Assembly: GCF_014692675.1 (NCBI RefSeq)
Contig: NZ_JABFCZ010000007.1
Location: 62,001-126,000 of the forward strand
DNA from: Roseibium aggregatum
GTDB lineage: Bacteria; Pseudomonadota; Alphaproteobacteria; Rhizobiales; Stappiaceae
Reading direction: 5' to 3'
DNA: 64,000 nt
Shown: one piece after another, positions 39,123 through 47,769 of the stretch
Position numbering within the stretch: position 1 is the first letter of the stretch
How the letters are laid out: each line of letters opens with the position of its first letter
Program-made: the position numbers and the translations under genes
The notes under the pieces: model-generated
What the model saw: the letters and a program-made list of their open reading frames with translations, nothing else
Databases searched by the model: none
Told to the model about the DNA's origin: nothing

Positions 39123-39329
39123 ATGGATACCGAAGCCCGACTGGAAAAACTCGAAATCGACCTGGCTCACGCCACTCAAACGATCGACGAATTGAACACG
39201 GTCGTCTTCGAACAGGGCCGGCAGATCGACCGCCTGACCCGCAAGCTCAACGACATGACCGATCAGATGGAAGAACTGATCGAGAATGCCCTGCCCGGGC
39301 ATCAGGTCGAGAAACCGCCGCATTATTAA
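39123..39329 (+). CDS. slyX: SlyX family protein
   Basis: SlyX is a small conserved protein of unknown function, first noted beside slyD in enteric bacteria. The 68-residue protein is a single predicted coiled coil with heptads (LEKLEIDLAHATQTIDELN) and the typical final KPPHY motif. It lies 67 bp after the HTTM gene on the same strand. Confidence 0.88.
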   Translation: MDTEARLEKLEIDLAHATQTIDELNTVVFEQGRQIDRLTRKLNDMTDQMEELIENALPGHQVEKPPHY

Positions 39330-39387
39330 GGCGGCGGCGCTCCGTTTCCATACGCCCGACACTGGGGGCCGGAATTGGAGTCTCCCC

Positions 39388-40104
39388 TCAGGCCTTTTCC
39401 GCTTTCAGGGGTTCCTGCGGCTGTGCCAGCCCGACCAGGGTAATCAGGCCCACGGGGACGCCCAAGCTCCAGAAGCCGATCTGCGACATGCAGTAGCCGC
39501 CGATCAGACCGCCCGCCGTGAAGGCGATGATCACACGGCCATGCCGCCTGACCCGATGGCGCGCATTGTCCGCCACCTCTTCCGATGCCCTCCAGCCATC
39601 CACCAGCCCGGAGACGAGCCGGATCGTATTCCCGGTCATGATGGTGGTGGGGGCATGAAAGTTCAAAATCTCGCTCATGACGACGTTCTGCAGCGACATG
39701 GCGAAGGTGGACAGGGTCACGGCTGCAACCGTCGCGATTGCCAGAGGACCGGCAAGCGGGGCGGACAAGGCCGCAATCAGCATGAACGATGTGAGCAGTC
39801 CTGCCTCCAGCAACAGCAGCATGCGCAGGGACCCGCGCCCCGACCGGCGCATCCGGATAACAAGCGCATACCAGCCCAGTGTCGAGAGGAAGAAGTCACC
39901 AAGCACGATGAGCTTGAGCGGAGCGGATTCGGGGGTCTGAAACAGGTCGGTCGACAAAACGACGAGCGTTCCCGTGATGAACGCCGTGAAGGTATGAAAC
40001 AGGCCCACGATGCACACCACGTCGATGAAACAGGCGCAGAACGCCAGGATGGCTGCCGTCGAAGGCTGTGAATGATGAAAGAAACCCCTCGGATCCAGCC
40101 GCAT
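39388..40104 (-). CDS. DUF1275 (YoaK) family membrane protein
   Basis: This 238-residue protein has about six hydrophobic helices and the DUF1275 features: an early FIDVVCIVGLFHTFTAFITGTL segment with the family GxFT(x)MTGN-like motif, and a second copy NFHAPTTIMTGN after the middle helices. The family is uncharacterised and sometimes called a putative transporter. I chose the ATG at 40104; the frame stays open upstream to 40554 but that part lacks membrane helices and overlaps a plus-strand gene. It converges on slyX. Confidence 0.82.
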   Translation of the reverse strand: MRLDPRGFFHHSQPSTAAILAFCACFIDVVCIVGLFHTFTAFITGTLVVLSTDLFQTPESAPLKLIVLGDFFLSTLGWYALVIRMRRSGRGSLRMLLLLEAGLLTSFMLIAALSAPLAGPLAIATVAAVTLSTFAMSLQNVVMSEILNFHAPTTIMTGNTIRLVSGLVDGWRASEEVADNARHRVRRHGRVIIAFTAGGLIGGYCMSQIGFWSLGVPVGLITLVGLAQPQEPLKAEKA

Positions 40105-40371
40105 AGTTGCCACGATCCTTCCCTTTAATCGAATGCACTTCGCTTTATAGCCCGATCGCGTTTCGCGCAAAATGCAAGCAGAATTGACGGGCAGGGACGG
40201 GCATGCCATAAGGCCGCCATCATCAAGAGAAGGGCTGGCGCCCTCACCAACCTGCCTGACCGGGCAAGGTGGTTCCCGCCGGGGATGTGGCCGAAGAAGA
40301 CGTCTTGCAGTACGTTCGGCAACCAAGCGGTTCGACCAGGAATTTTCGCGCCAGTCCTCCTCGGGAAACCG

Positions 40372-40689
40372 ATGGAGGATTTTTTGTCTCAAGACGCTTT
40401 TGCCGGACGGGCCGCCAGCCTGATCGCCGGCTTCAATGACCCGGCTTCGTGTAAATGCCCGGCCGCCGAAACGCTGCGATGGATCGAGGCGGCAGAAGCC
40501 TGCGTTCTGATGCGGATCGATCAGCTCCGCCTCATCGGCGGACTGCCGCGCCATGAACCGCCGTTGACCGTTGAAGAACGGCTTTCCCGCCTTCAGCGTC
40601 TCCTGCGCCTCTGGGCGGAGGGCTGCCTGTTTGTCATCGATGAAAGCCTGTTTGCCGATATCCTGAAAAGGCGCCCCAAAAAGGCTTAG
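40372..40689 (+). CDS. Hypothetical protein, 105 residues
   Basis: No family is recognised. The product is a mostly helical soluble protein (AAEACVLMRIDQLRL, EERLSRLQRLLRLWAEG) with two Cys near the start of its first helix. The coding character is supported by third-position GC bias and by sitting just before the repeat. The frame is open upstream to 40285, but the ATG at 40372 is the more natural start. Its TAG stop is the first triplet of the element at 40687-40954. Confidence 0.5.
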   Translation: MEDFLSQDAFAGRAASLIAGFNDPASCKCPAAETLRWIEAAEACVLMRIDQLRLIGGLPRHEPPLTVEERLSRLQRLLRLWAEGCLFVIDESLFADILKRRPKKA

Positions 40690-40954
40690 GGTCAGGACCG
40701 ATTAATTTTACACATTCTGCGGGAGTGGCTTTGTCTGCTGACAAGGCAGAGAGCCGCAGGAAGAGATCCGGTTTTCAAGGGTCTCTGACGCTGTCAGGAG
40801 GCAAAGACGCCCCGCCCTTCGGGTTTGCCAGGGAGGGCCGGCCTGACCGCAACATCGAGCTTGGATAGGAACAACCTGTCCTGCGCTCGCTCTTACGTTC
40901 ATTCCAACCTTCCCTGGCAAACAGAATGAGCAAAATTAATGGGTCCTGACCCTA
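40687..40954. mobile_element. TA-flanked palindromic element (MITE-like), complete copy
   Basis: The element is 268 bp with TA at both ends and terminal inverted repeats of about 20 bp (GGGTCAGGACC then ATTAATTTT, one mismatch). An internal inverted repeat pairs GTTTGCCAGGGA (40823-40834) with TCCCTGGCAAAC (40911-40922). It has no transposase. A similar but truncated copy lies inverted at 61435-61645. The TA flank suggests movement by an IS630/mariner-type transposase, which is inference. Both ends supply the TAG stop of the neighbouring genes. Small open frames inside it also occur in the other copy and are not taken as genes. Confidence 0.85.
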
Positions 40955-41353
40955 GGAACAGTCCTTCGGCACGGGCCGCGGGCGTCCGTCCTCGTCGACG
41001 GCGACCATGGTGAAGGTGGCCTGGGTGACCTTTTCCCGGTTGCCGAAACGGTGGCGCAGGGCCCAGGCTTCCAGTTGCACCTCCATGGACGACGTGCCGA
41101 CACGGCCGATGCGGCTGTAGACGCACAGGACGTCACCGACGTGAACCGGGCGGATGAACTTCATCTGGTCGACCGCGATCGTCACGACACGTCCGGACGC
41201 CCGCTGGCCTGCCGCAATGCCGCCGGCCAGGTCCATCTGGGACAACACCCAGCCGCCGAAGATATCGCCGGCCGCATTGGTGTCTGCCGGCATGGCCATG
41301 GTGCGCAGGGTGAGCTCGCCAAGAGGTGTTTCTTCGGTCTGTGCCAACTTCAA
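40952..41353 (-). CDS. Acyl-CoA thioesterase, YciA type
   Basis: This hotdog-fold thioesterase of 133 residues hydrolyses acyl-CoA to free acid and CoA. The family motif GDIFGGWVLSQMD (29-41) includes the catalytic Asp, and the VGDVLCVYSRIGRVG segment is typical. I chose the TTG at 41353, which follows GAAGG and gives the usual length; a longer frame to 41419 would overlap the upstream regulator gene. The stop TAG lies in the end of the palindromic element. It is next to and co-directional with the Crp/Fnr gene and likely shares its transcript. Confidence 0.85.
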   Translation of the reverse strand: MKLAQTEETPLGELTLRTMAMPADTNAAGDIFGGWVLSQMDLAGGIAAGQRASGRVVTIAVDQMKFIRPVHVGDVLCVYSRIGRVGTSSMEVQLEAWALRHRFGNREKVTQATFTMVAVDEDGRPRPVPKDCS

Positions 41354-41373
41354 CTTACCTTCGTTTTCAAAAA

Positions 41374-42063
41374 TTACAGTGTGGCCGCCTGCTGCAGCAG
41401 TTCCGGCTGTTCCAGGCAATAATAGCCGGAGATCCGGCTGATCGTGCCGGCGCGCTTCCAGTCGTTCAGCACCCGGCTGACGTTTTCGCGCGCCGCGCCC
41501 GCCATGTTGGCGATGTCGGCCTGGCTCAGCTTGTAGTGGATCAGGATACGGCCGCCGTCGATCGGCTTGCCGAAGGTCTCCGAAAGCTGCAGCAGCGCCT
41601 GGGCCACGCGTCCCGGCAACGGCAGGAAAGACCGGGCCGCCAGAACGTCGTTCGCCTGGCGCAGACGCCCGCCGACAATCGACAGCATGTGCCGGTAGAC
41701 CGCCGGATTGGCGTCCGCGAAGCGCTCGAAAGCACCTTTTTCGATGAAGGCGAGATTGGCGGCCTTCAGGGCGCTGACCGTTGCGGATCTGGGCCTGCCG
41801 TCCAGAAGCGCCAGTTCGCCGACAAGATCGCCCGGGCCGAGAACGGCCAGCAGTTGCTCGTCTCCGTCGATCGAGAGAATGGAAACCTTCAGCGAACCTT
41901 CCAGCACGGCATAACAGCCATTGCCCGGATCGCCGTTTTCAAAAAGGATCGTGCCGGCGCCGATCTTCATCGGCCGGGCGAGCGCCGAGAGACCTTCCGC
42001 CAGATCAGGCGACAAGCCTTCCAGCGAAAAGCTGTTTTGCAGAAATTCCTGTATTTCAGCCAC
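41374..42063 (-). CDS. Crp/Fnr-family transcriptional regulator
   Basis: This 229-residue regulator has a cyclic-nucleotide-binding beta-roll (about 15-125) with the phosphate-cassette-like GPGDLVGELALLDGRPRSATV segment. A long dimer helix and a winged HTH follow (SQADIANMAGAARENVSRVL, about 172-192). There are no N-terminal cysteines for an Fe-S cluster, so it is not an oxygen-sensing FNR. The start is GTG. A CRP-like TGTGA-N6-TCACG site lies 57-72 bp upstream, hinting at autoregulation. The effector is unknown. Confidence 0.9.
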   Translation of the reverse strand: MAEIQEFLQNSFSLEGLSPDLAEGLSALARPMKIGAGTILFENGDPGNGCYAVLEGSLKVSILSIDGDEQLLAVLGPGDLVGELALLDGRPRSATVSALKAANLAFIEKGAFERFADANPAVYRHMLSIVGGRLRQANDVLAARSFLPLPGRVAQALLQLSETFGKPIDGGRILIHYKLSQADIANMAGAARENVSRVLNDWKRAGTISRISGYYCLEQPELLQQAATL

Positions 42064-42119
42064 TGCCCCGCCTCCTGCCCCGACACCAAGGGCACATCAT
42101 ATTCCGCCAAACGCACTTT

Positions 42120-42135
42120 TGTGACCCACATCACG
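42120..42135. promoter_or_regulatory. CRP/FNR-like binding site
   Basis: TGTGA-CCCACA-TCACG matches the CRP half-site pattern at nine of ten key bases. It lies upstream of the Crp/Fnr-family gene (start 42063, minus strand), so that gene may control itself. Pattern-based only. Confidence 0.5.
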
Positions 42136-42209
42136 TGCGTCCAGCCAAATTAGCCCTATATACAAAGACATGGAAGCGGGTTCCCCCCTCCCCCTTCCTG
42201 ACCTCCCCG

Positions 42210-42246
42210 AAAAACGGTTCCGTCTCCCCGCCGGAACCGTTTTTTC
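42210..42246. terminator. Intrinsic terminator after the GNAT-like gene
   Basis: AAAAACGGTTCCG (42210-42222) pairs with CGGAACCGTTTTT (42232-42244). It lies about 30 bp past the minus-strand GNAT-like stop and has T-runs on both strands. Confidence 0.9.
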
Positions 42247-42273
42247 GTTGCAGGAACCTGAATAGGAAATGAC

Positions 42274-43395
42274 CTAACCGGCTTGTCGGCCGAAGCCCGT
42301 CATCAGACGGTTCCAGCCCTCCGAAGCAAGCCCGCCGATATAGATATCGTTGCGCCTGACCGCATCGACGATGTCCTGGTGACGCGTGATGATCCAGAAA
42401 TGGCCGCGATGGCGGAAGGAAACGTATTTCTGTTCCGACAGGGGCGGCATCAGGAACGGTTGGTTCATGCCGCCGGCCGCGACATATCCTTCCCGATCGC
42501 AGTGATGCAGCAATTCGCCGATGACATTGCTTTCCTGTCCGCAGGCGCTCAGGATGTTGAAGACTTCCGCGTATCCTTCCCGGGTCACGAAATAGAGATA
42601 GGCCCCGATACCGTTGCCTTTCTTGCCCGTCACCTCCCGGATCACGCAGCTTCCCAGGGCCTTGTTCTTCCGCGCCTGCTGCAGGACCCATTCAAATTCC
42701 GCAAGGCTCCAGGTCGGGTGAACGGAAAACCGGGCAAGATGCTCTTGGGCGAGCCGATGGAAGCGGGAGGGGTCGATCGCGTGACTCGTGGCTTTACAGT
42801 CTTTATCCGGCACCAGAGCGCGATCGGCTTTGCGCAGGAGCGGGTCGCAAAGCCTTCCGACCGCGCCGGCCAGCCACGACGGCCGCCCCGGCAGGCTGCG
42901 GGCAGCCTTCTGGCCCAGATGGGCGGCCGGGCGAAACACACGCCGCCATTTCAGCGACTGTACGGGAAGTTCCTCGCCGCCGCCAGCCAGAACGATCTTC
43001 CGGGTGACGACGTTTGCCGTGTCGGAAAAACAGAAGTCATGCCGGTTCGGACGCAGCTGCATGCACATGGACCAGACGGCCTTGCTGCTGACCTCTACGT
43101 CTTTCATGAAAAAGCTCATGAGCCGGCCGTCATGGATCCGGCCATTGGCGGTAATCTGCAGCGGCATGCCGAAAATCGAGGCGAGGATCCTGCCCTCGGC
43201 ATTTTCATAGACGATGCTGCCGCTTTCTTCCTCGTAGCGGGACGGATCGAAAAACACATCGCGGACGTAAGCCTTGAAATCCGTTACGTCGAAACAGCTT
43301 CCCGCCCTGAAATTGCGCAAAAAGAGGCCGGCGACCTGATCAAGGTCACTTTCCTCCATCGGGCGCACGCGCCCCTGTGTTTCAATTCGTCCCAT
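42274..43395 (-). CDS. GNAT-like acyltransferase domain protein
   Basis: The 373-residue protein begins with a GNAT-like segment (VRPMEESDLDQVAGLFLRNF) and continues with IVYENAEGRILASIFGMPLQI. This resembles the split acetyltransferase folds used to modify sugars or amino acids. The rest is less clear: a Trp- and Arg-rich middle, then a second GNAT-like half (about 230-340) with a region around IREVTGKKGNGIGAYLYFV. The acyl-CoA loop is not obvious, so the activity is not proven. I chose the ATG at 43395. It is the last gene of the minus-strand sugar cassette, 144 bp after the ChbG-like gene. Confidence 0.6.
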   Translation of the reverse strand: MGRIETQGRVRPMEESDLDQVAGLFLRNFRAGSCFDVTDFKAYVRDVFFDPSRYEEESGSIVYENAEGRILASIFGMPLQITANGRIHDGRLMSFFMKDVEVSSKAVWSMCMQLRPNRHDFCFSDTANVVTRKIVLAGGGEELPVQSLKWRRVFRPAAHLGQKAARSLPGRPSWLAGAVGRLCDPLLRKADRALVPDKDCKATSHAIDPSRFHRLAQEHLARFSVHPTWSLAEFEWVLQQARKNKALGSCVIREVTGKKGNGIGAYLYFVTREGYAEVFNILSACGQESNVIGELLHHCDREGYVAAGGMNQPFLMPPLSEQKYVSFRHRGHFWIITRHQDIVDAVRRNDIYIGGLASEGWNRLMTGFGRQAG

Positions 43396-43539
43396 TCCGC
43401 CCACTGAAATCCGGAAAAAAATCCAACTAAACAAACAGCAGGCAAAATGTACCGGATAATCGTTAAACGAGAATGTTGAAGCGGGAGCCGGCTTATCTGC
43501 CCCGGTCGCGACCCATCCCGGCGCGACAAAGAATGCGGG

Positions 43540-44337
43540 CTAGTTCAAAAAAACGTCGGCTTCTTCCAGGGTATGGAAAAAGCGGTCGCTGCCGAGCACC
43601 TCGCGCTGACATTCCCTGATGGCGACCTTTTCGCGCGGTTCGTCACGGCGCAGCCGGTCATCCGCCTGTCCGGGAATGCAGTGGACAAAGGTCATGTCCG
43701 GCAAACCGTCGAAGTGGTGGCGAAGCTTGCGGTGCAGGTCTTCGGGGTCCGATGTTTCGGGAAGAGACGGCCCTTTCGGCAACACCTCCATTCCCTTTTT
43801 CGCGCCAATCCGGGCAAGGCGCCTGCCATGCAGCCCCGGCTCGAAAGGCGAGACGATCTTGGGCGCGCGTTCAAATCCGGCCCGTTCGATGGCCTGAAAC
43901 ACATGCCTTGCAATCACCGAACGTTCCAGAAGCCCCTCCCTGACAGCGATGAAATCCGGCTCCCGGTTCATGAAAAAAGTAAACCGCGTCAGCTGGGCGT
44001 CGGCCTCGGCGGCAAATGCCTCGTCCGGCAGCAGCCTCAGCATGGCGCGGCGCTCGACGGCGCCCCGGCTCGGCATTTTTTCGCGGTAGAGTTCGCGCAT
44101 GCGCTCGCTGACCGGCTGGACCCGGTCGCCGCTGAAGGCCAGCGTGACCCCGATCAGCGCCCTGTTGCCCACCTTCTGAGCGACTTCCTGCATGGGCTTG
44201 AACTCGCGCGCCCAGAGTTCGCTGGCGACCAGACATCCGACCGCGCTCAGGCGGCCCTCAAGAAGCAGAGAGCGCAAGGTTCTGTCGACGCCGAAGGCCA
44301 CCGCGTAGTCGAGGGCGCCCAAAGTTATTCTTTTCAT
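43540..44337 (-). CDS. ChbG/HpnK (YdjC)-like deacetylase homologue lacking metal ligands
   Basis: The 265-residue protein has the layout of ChbG/HpnK sugar deacetylases: LDYAVAFGVDRTLRSLLLEG at the start, then IGVTLAFSG, then PDFI before a helix. The catalytic residues are gone. The ADD motif is A-L-D (8-10), the LHL His is Thr65, and the DGHQH loop after PDFI reads AVREG (131-135). It is therefore likely a pseudoenzyme that binds a sugar or partner. Alternatively it has changed chemistry. Codon use and length look normal, so it is not a decaying gene. It is co-directional with the GT39 and GT2-GtrA genes. Confidence 0.7.
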   Translation of the reverse strand: MKRITLGALDYAVAFGVDRTLRSLLLEGRLSAVGCLVASELWAREFKPMQEVAQKVGNRALIGVTLAFSGDRVQPVSERMRELYREKMPSRGAVERRAMLRLLPDEAFAAEADAQLTRFTFFMNREPDFIAVREGLLERSVIARHVFQAIERAGFERAPKIVSPFEPGLHGRRLARIGAKKGMEVLPKGPSLPETSDPEDLHRKLRHHFDGLPDMTFVHCIPGQADDRLRRDEPREKVAIRECQREVLGSDRFFHTLEEADVFLN

Positions 44338-44437
44338 TTTCCAAAATGCCCAGGATTGGCGGTCACCGTGATCGGTATCTATCCCTGCGGCAATATTATT
44401 CAGATTTCAACCGTGGAAAGACTATTCTTTTCAAAGA

Positions 44438-45937
44438 TCAATCGTCTTCGTCTGGAAGAAGCGGCAAGACGGGAAGCCCCGGGAGCTCATAAACGATAAT
44501 GTGCTCCAGGAAGGTCCCGTCCACGCTCCGCGTCAGGGACGCGATCTTCTTCACATCGCCATAGATTTCCTTGAGCCGCTCGATGCGGTCGCGTCGCTCC
44601 ACCGTCACATAAAGCCCCCTTTTGCCGAACAGGGCCGGATCGGGGGGCGGCAGCATGACATAGCGGATCCGCTCGTTGAGCTGGATGACCGGAAGCTTGT
44701 CCTTGAACAGATAGGCAAGCTGGGCATTGAGGCCGTAGCCGGTGGTCGCGATAAAGGCCGCCCCGGTCCGGTCCGCGATGCTCCGGATCTCGTTGCCGAT
44801 CTCCGGCCAGCCGCGCAACTGGAACGTCGGATCCTTGCGGGCCAGCGTGCCGGTGAGCGGCGTGACTGCATGGATCTGGATGACGACGGCAACGGCAACG
44901 CCCAGCGCGATGCCGGCCATCGACAGGCGACGCCACCAGGCGTCCCAGCCATTCGGATAGGCAACGAAGACCGCCGCCATGATGGCAAAGGCAGGAAACA
45001 GCGGCGCCGGCCAGTTGGCCTGAACCCGGGCATGCAGCGAATGGAAAACGAGATAGGCGAGGAACGGCAGAACGGTCAGGATGATGAGGGCAGCCCCGCC
45101 GTCCCGGCCAAGAGCTCTCCTGCCGAGGCGGCCGGACCCTAAGATCGCCGGGACGGCAAGCAGAGTATTGATCAGACCCAGGAGGGCACCGAGGAATTCG
45201 AAGATGAATTTCGATGTCCAGTCGCCGCGTCCCGCCCGGCCGAACTGCTTGTAGAAGCTGACCCAGTCATGGAGATGGTTCCAGTAGAGAACCGGCAGGA
45301 AGAGAGCAAGGGCAAGGGCTCCGCCTGCCCAAAGCTGCCAGGCGAAAAACCAGCGCCTGGCGCCCCTTGCCCACAACAGCCATAAAATGATGCCGACGCC
45401 GAGGAACAGGACCGAATATTTGGACAGAAGGCCGAGACCGGCGAAAAGACCCACGGCCAGCCACCAGTTGGCGTTTTGCGACCGGTAAAGTTCCGCCATG
45501 GCCCACAGCGTCAGCCCCCAGAAGAGGACCGACGGGGCGTCGGGCGTCGCCAGGATGCTGCCGACGCCGACCAGGATACTGGCATTGATAAACAGAACCG
45601 CCCAGCCTGCGACGCGTCTGTCGAACAGCAGCAACGCGGTTCGCCAGAGGGCAAGCGACCCCAGAACCGATGTCAGAACGACCGCAAGCCGCGTTCCCAA
45701 GAAGGTATCGCCGACAAGCTGCTGGCCCGCCCAGGCCCACCATCCGATCATCGGCGGATGGTCGTAGTAGCTGAGGGCCGGCGCCTGTCCCCAGAGGCGG
45801 TAGTAGGCTTCGTCCTCGACGAACCAGGCGTTGGCCGCGGACCAGAGTTTCAATGCGGTCAGGGCCAGCATGAACAGGCACAGAAAGGCCGGCCGCAGAT
45901 AAACCGGCAAGTCCTGCCTGTCAGACATGGTATTCAT
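44438..45937 (-). CDS. GT39-family membrane glycosyltransferase (ArnT-like)
   Basis: This polytopic protein (499 residues from ATG 45937) belongs to the ArnT/PMT group that moves sugars from polyprenyl phosphate to lipid A or other acceptors at the periplasmic face. The first loop has the catalytic acidic motif VEDEAYYRLWG and YYDHPPMIGWW. The transmembrane core and a C-terminal periplasmic domain follow. It begins ten bases after the stop of the GT2-GtrA gene, so the two form an operon in which one makes the lipid-linked sugar and the other uses it. The acceptor is unknown. Confidence 0.88.
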   Translation of the reverse strand: MNTMSDRQDLPVYLRPAFLCLFMLALTALKLWSAANAWFVEDEAYYRLWGQAPALSYYDHPPMIGWWAWAGQQLVGDTFLGTRLAVVLTSVLGSLALWRTALLLFDRRVAGWAVLFINASILVGVGSILATPDAPSVLFWGLTLWAMAELYRSQNANWWLAVGLFAGLGLLSKYSVLFLGVGIILWLLWARGARRWFFAWQLWAGGALALALFLPVLYWNHLHDWVSFYKQFGRAGRGDWTSKFIFEFLGALLGLINTLLAVPAILGSGRLGRRALGRDGGAALIILTVLPFLAYLVFHSLHARVQANWPAPLFPAFAIMAAVFVAYPNGWDAWWRRLSMAGIALGVAVAVVIQIHAVTPLTGTLARKDPTFQLRGWPEIGNEIRSIADRTGAAFIATTGYGLNAQLAYLFKDKLPVIQLNERIRYVMLPPPDPALFGKRGLYVTVERRDRIERLKEIYGDVKKIASLTRSVDGTFLEHIIVYELPGLPVLPLLPDEDD

Positions 45938-45947
45938 CGCTGGATCG

Positions 45948-47084
45948 TCAGCCCTTGCGCCAGGTGAGGGCCGAACTTGCCGCGTAGTTCCAGACCGCGC
46001 CCATGATCGCACCGGACGCGCCGGCAAACCACCAGTAGGACGGTTCGGTATAGATCAGGCTGGCGACGCCCACATTGGCCAGCACCCCGACGCTGCAGAC
46101 CGCGTAGAAGGTCAGCAGCCCCTGAATGGCCTTGAAGCCGCGCAAACGCCGGTCGCGATAGGTGAGCTGGTTGTTGAGGAAGAAATTCGAGGTCATGGCG
46201 ACGAAAGAGGCCGCCGTCTGCGCCAGATTGAACTCGAAGGACCCGACCACCAGGAAGAGCCGGAGCGCGATCAGATGCACGAACAGGCCGCTTGCGCCGA
46301 CAAGGCCGAACATCAGAAAGCGCACGGAAATGACGTCGCCGGCGTATTTTGCAAGCAGCAGGCCGAAATAGTCGAGGGTGACCAGCGTATCGAGCTTGCT
46401 CTCGCCGTGCTGGCGCTCCCGGAAGGTGAAGGGCAGTTCCCGGATCTTCAGGCGACCCTTCGCGCTGGAGACCATGTCGAGCAGGATCTTGAACCCCTGG
46501 GCCGACAGCTTGGGTGCGAGCGCTTCGGCCTTTTCACGGCGGATCATGAAGAAGCCGCTCATGGGGTCCGACAGGGACACGTTCAGGAGTTTCTGGGCCA
46601 GCCGGTTGGCGACATTCGAGCCCCAGGCGCGAAAGGAAGACAGGCCGGAGCCGATGTCGCCGCCCTCCACCTTGCGGCTGGCAACCACCAGATCGGTGTC
46701 GGTGTGACGCAGTTCCTGCAGCATGCGCGGCAGCAGCGTCTCGTCATGCTGCAGATCGGCATCCATCACCGCGACGTAAGGCGCGGAACTTGCCAGCATG
46801 CCCTCAATACAGGCCCCGGAAAGCCCGCGGCGGCCAAACCGCCGGATCACCCGGACGCGCGGATCGCGGCTTGCGATGTCGCGCGCCACATCCGCCGTCC
46901 CGTCGGGCGAATTGTCATCAACGACGATGGCCTCCCAGGCGATGCCGTGCAGCGCCTCGTCGAGCAGTCCGATCACGATCGGAATATTCTCCGCCTCGTT
47001 GAACGTCGGCAGGATGACACTCAGTTCCGCCGAAGGCCAAACAGCCTCCTCCGCTTCCACTGAGACTTTATCGATCATTAGCAT
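45948..47084 (-). CDS. GT2 dolichol-phosphate-mannose-synthase-like transferase fused to GtrA
   Basis: The 378-residue protein has a cytosolic GT2 domain of DPM1/ArnC type (about 16-245) that loads a sugar on undecaprenyl phosphate. Its motifs are LSVILPTFNEAENI, VVDDNSPDGT and the metal site MDADLQHD. A GtrA-like domain with four helices follows (about 255-375), which would flip the lipid-linked sugar. The ATG at 47084 has GGAAG upstream; longer in-frame starts at 47099 and 47177 are possible. It heads the minus-strand operon with the GT39 gene. Confidence 0.9.
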   Translation of the reverse strand: MLMIDKVSVEAEEAVWPSAELSVILPTFNEAENIPIVIGLLDEALHGIAWEAIVVDDNSPDGTADVARDIASRDPRVRVIRRFGRRGLSGACIEGMLASSAPYVAVMDADLQHDETLLPRMLQELRHTDTDLVVASRKVEGGDIGSGLSSFRAWGSNVANRLAQKLLNVSLSDPMSGFFMIRREKAEALAPKLSAQGFKILLDMVSSAKGRLKIRELPFTFRERQHGESKLDTLVTLDYFGLLLAKYAGDVISVRFLMFGLVGASGLFVHLIALRLFLVVGSFEFNLAQTAASFVAMTSNFFLNNQLTYRDRRLRGFKAIQGLLTFYAVCSVGVLANVGVASLIYTEPSYWWFAGASGAIMGAVWNYAASSALTWRKG

Positions 47085-47310
47085 GAAACTTCCGTCCATG
47101 GCCGCCGTTGCGGGTGGCCGTCCTATCCCGGAGGGATAAAGTGGCCGGGACCATATCCCAAACACTATTTGTTGCAAACCGAGCGCGATGAAGCATTTTC
47201 ATGGGACCCTTTGCCACACAGACCCTAAAACCGGCTTAATTTTACTGGCTGGAGAGGGTTTAAGTGCCTACATCAGGACGAACCAACGAGCATACCTGAC
47301 CGGAAGCGAC

Positions 47311-47769
47311 ATGGAACAGAGCATCGATATTCGCCCCGCGGTCCGCAGGCAGCCGGCGCATCCTTCCATCGACAGCAAGCAGATTTCCGCGCTGGTCGAC
47401 ACGTTCTACGGACGGATCCAGGAAGACGACCGGCTCGGCCCCGTCTTCGACGGCAGGCTCAACGGCCGCTGGGAACCGCATCTTGAGAAGATGAAAGCCT
47501 TCTGGCGGTCGGTCCTGCTCAAGACCGGAGAATACAAGGGACAGCCCGTTCCAACCCACACCAAGCTGAAGGAAGTCGTCTCCGACGACTACCGGATCTG
47601 GCTGGAGCTTTTCCGGGAAACCGCCTTCGACGTCTTTAAAGACGAGGCCGCTGCCCGCATCGTGATCCGTCAGGCGGAGAAGATCGCCGAAAGCCTGTGG
47701 ATGGCGACGATCGCCTCTCCGTTCGACAGGGTTCCGGACTTTTTGTCCACGGCCGATGGCTGGAATTAA
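47311..47769 (+). CDS. Group III truncated haemoglobin
   Basis: The 152-residue protein is a 2-over-2 globin of group III, with LVDTFYGRIQEDDRLGPVF early and the FWRSVLLKTG segment. A histidine in PTHTKL is probably the proximal haem ligand, and RIWLELFRET follows. Such proteins may handle oxygen, nitric oxide or peroxide. The ATG at 47311 gives the family length; the frame is open upstream to 47188 without conserved sequence. It reads away from the sugar operon and stands alone. Confidence 0.88.
   Translation: MEQSIDIRPAVRRQPAHPSIDSKQISALVDTFYGRIQEDDRLGPVFDGRLNGRWEPHLEKMKAFWRSVLLKTGEYKGQPVPTHTKLKEVVSDDYRIWLELFRETAFDVFKDEAAARIVIRQAEKIAESLWMATIASPFDRVPDFLSTADGWN

Noticed and set aside
40105..40554. 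Upstream extension of the DUF1275 gene
   Set aside because: It lacks membrane helices and conserved sequence, and overlaps a more plausible plus-strand gene.
40708..40920. Small minus-strand reading frame inside the palindromic element
   Set aside because: A similar frame occurs in the truncated copy at 61435-61645 and reflects repeat sequence. It has no recognisable family or ribosome site.
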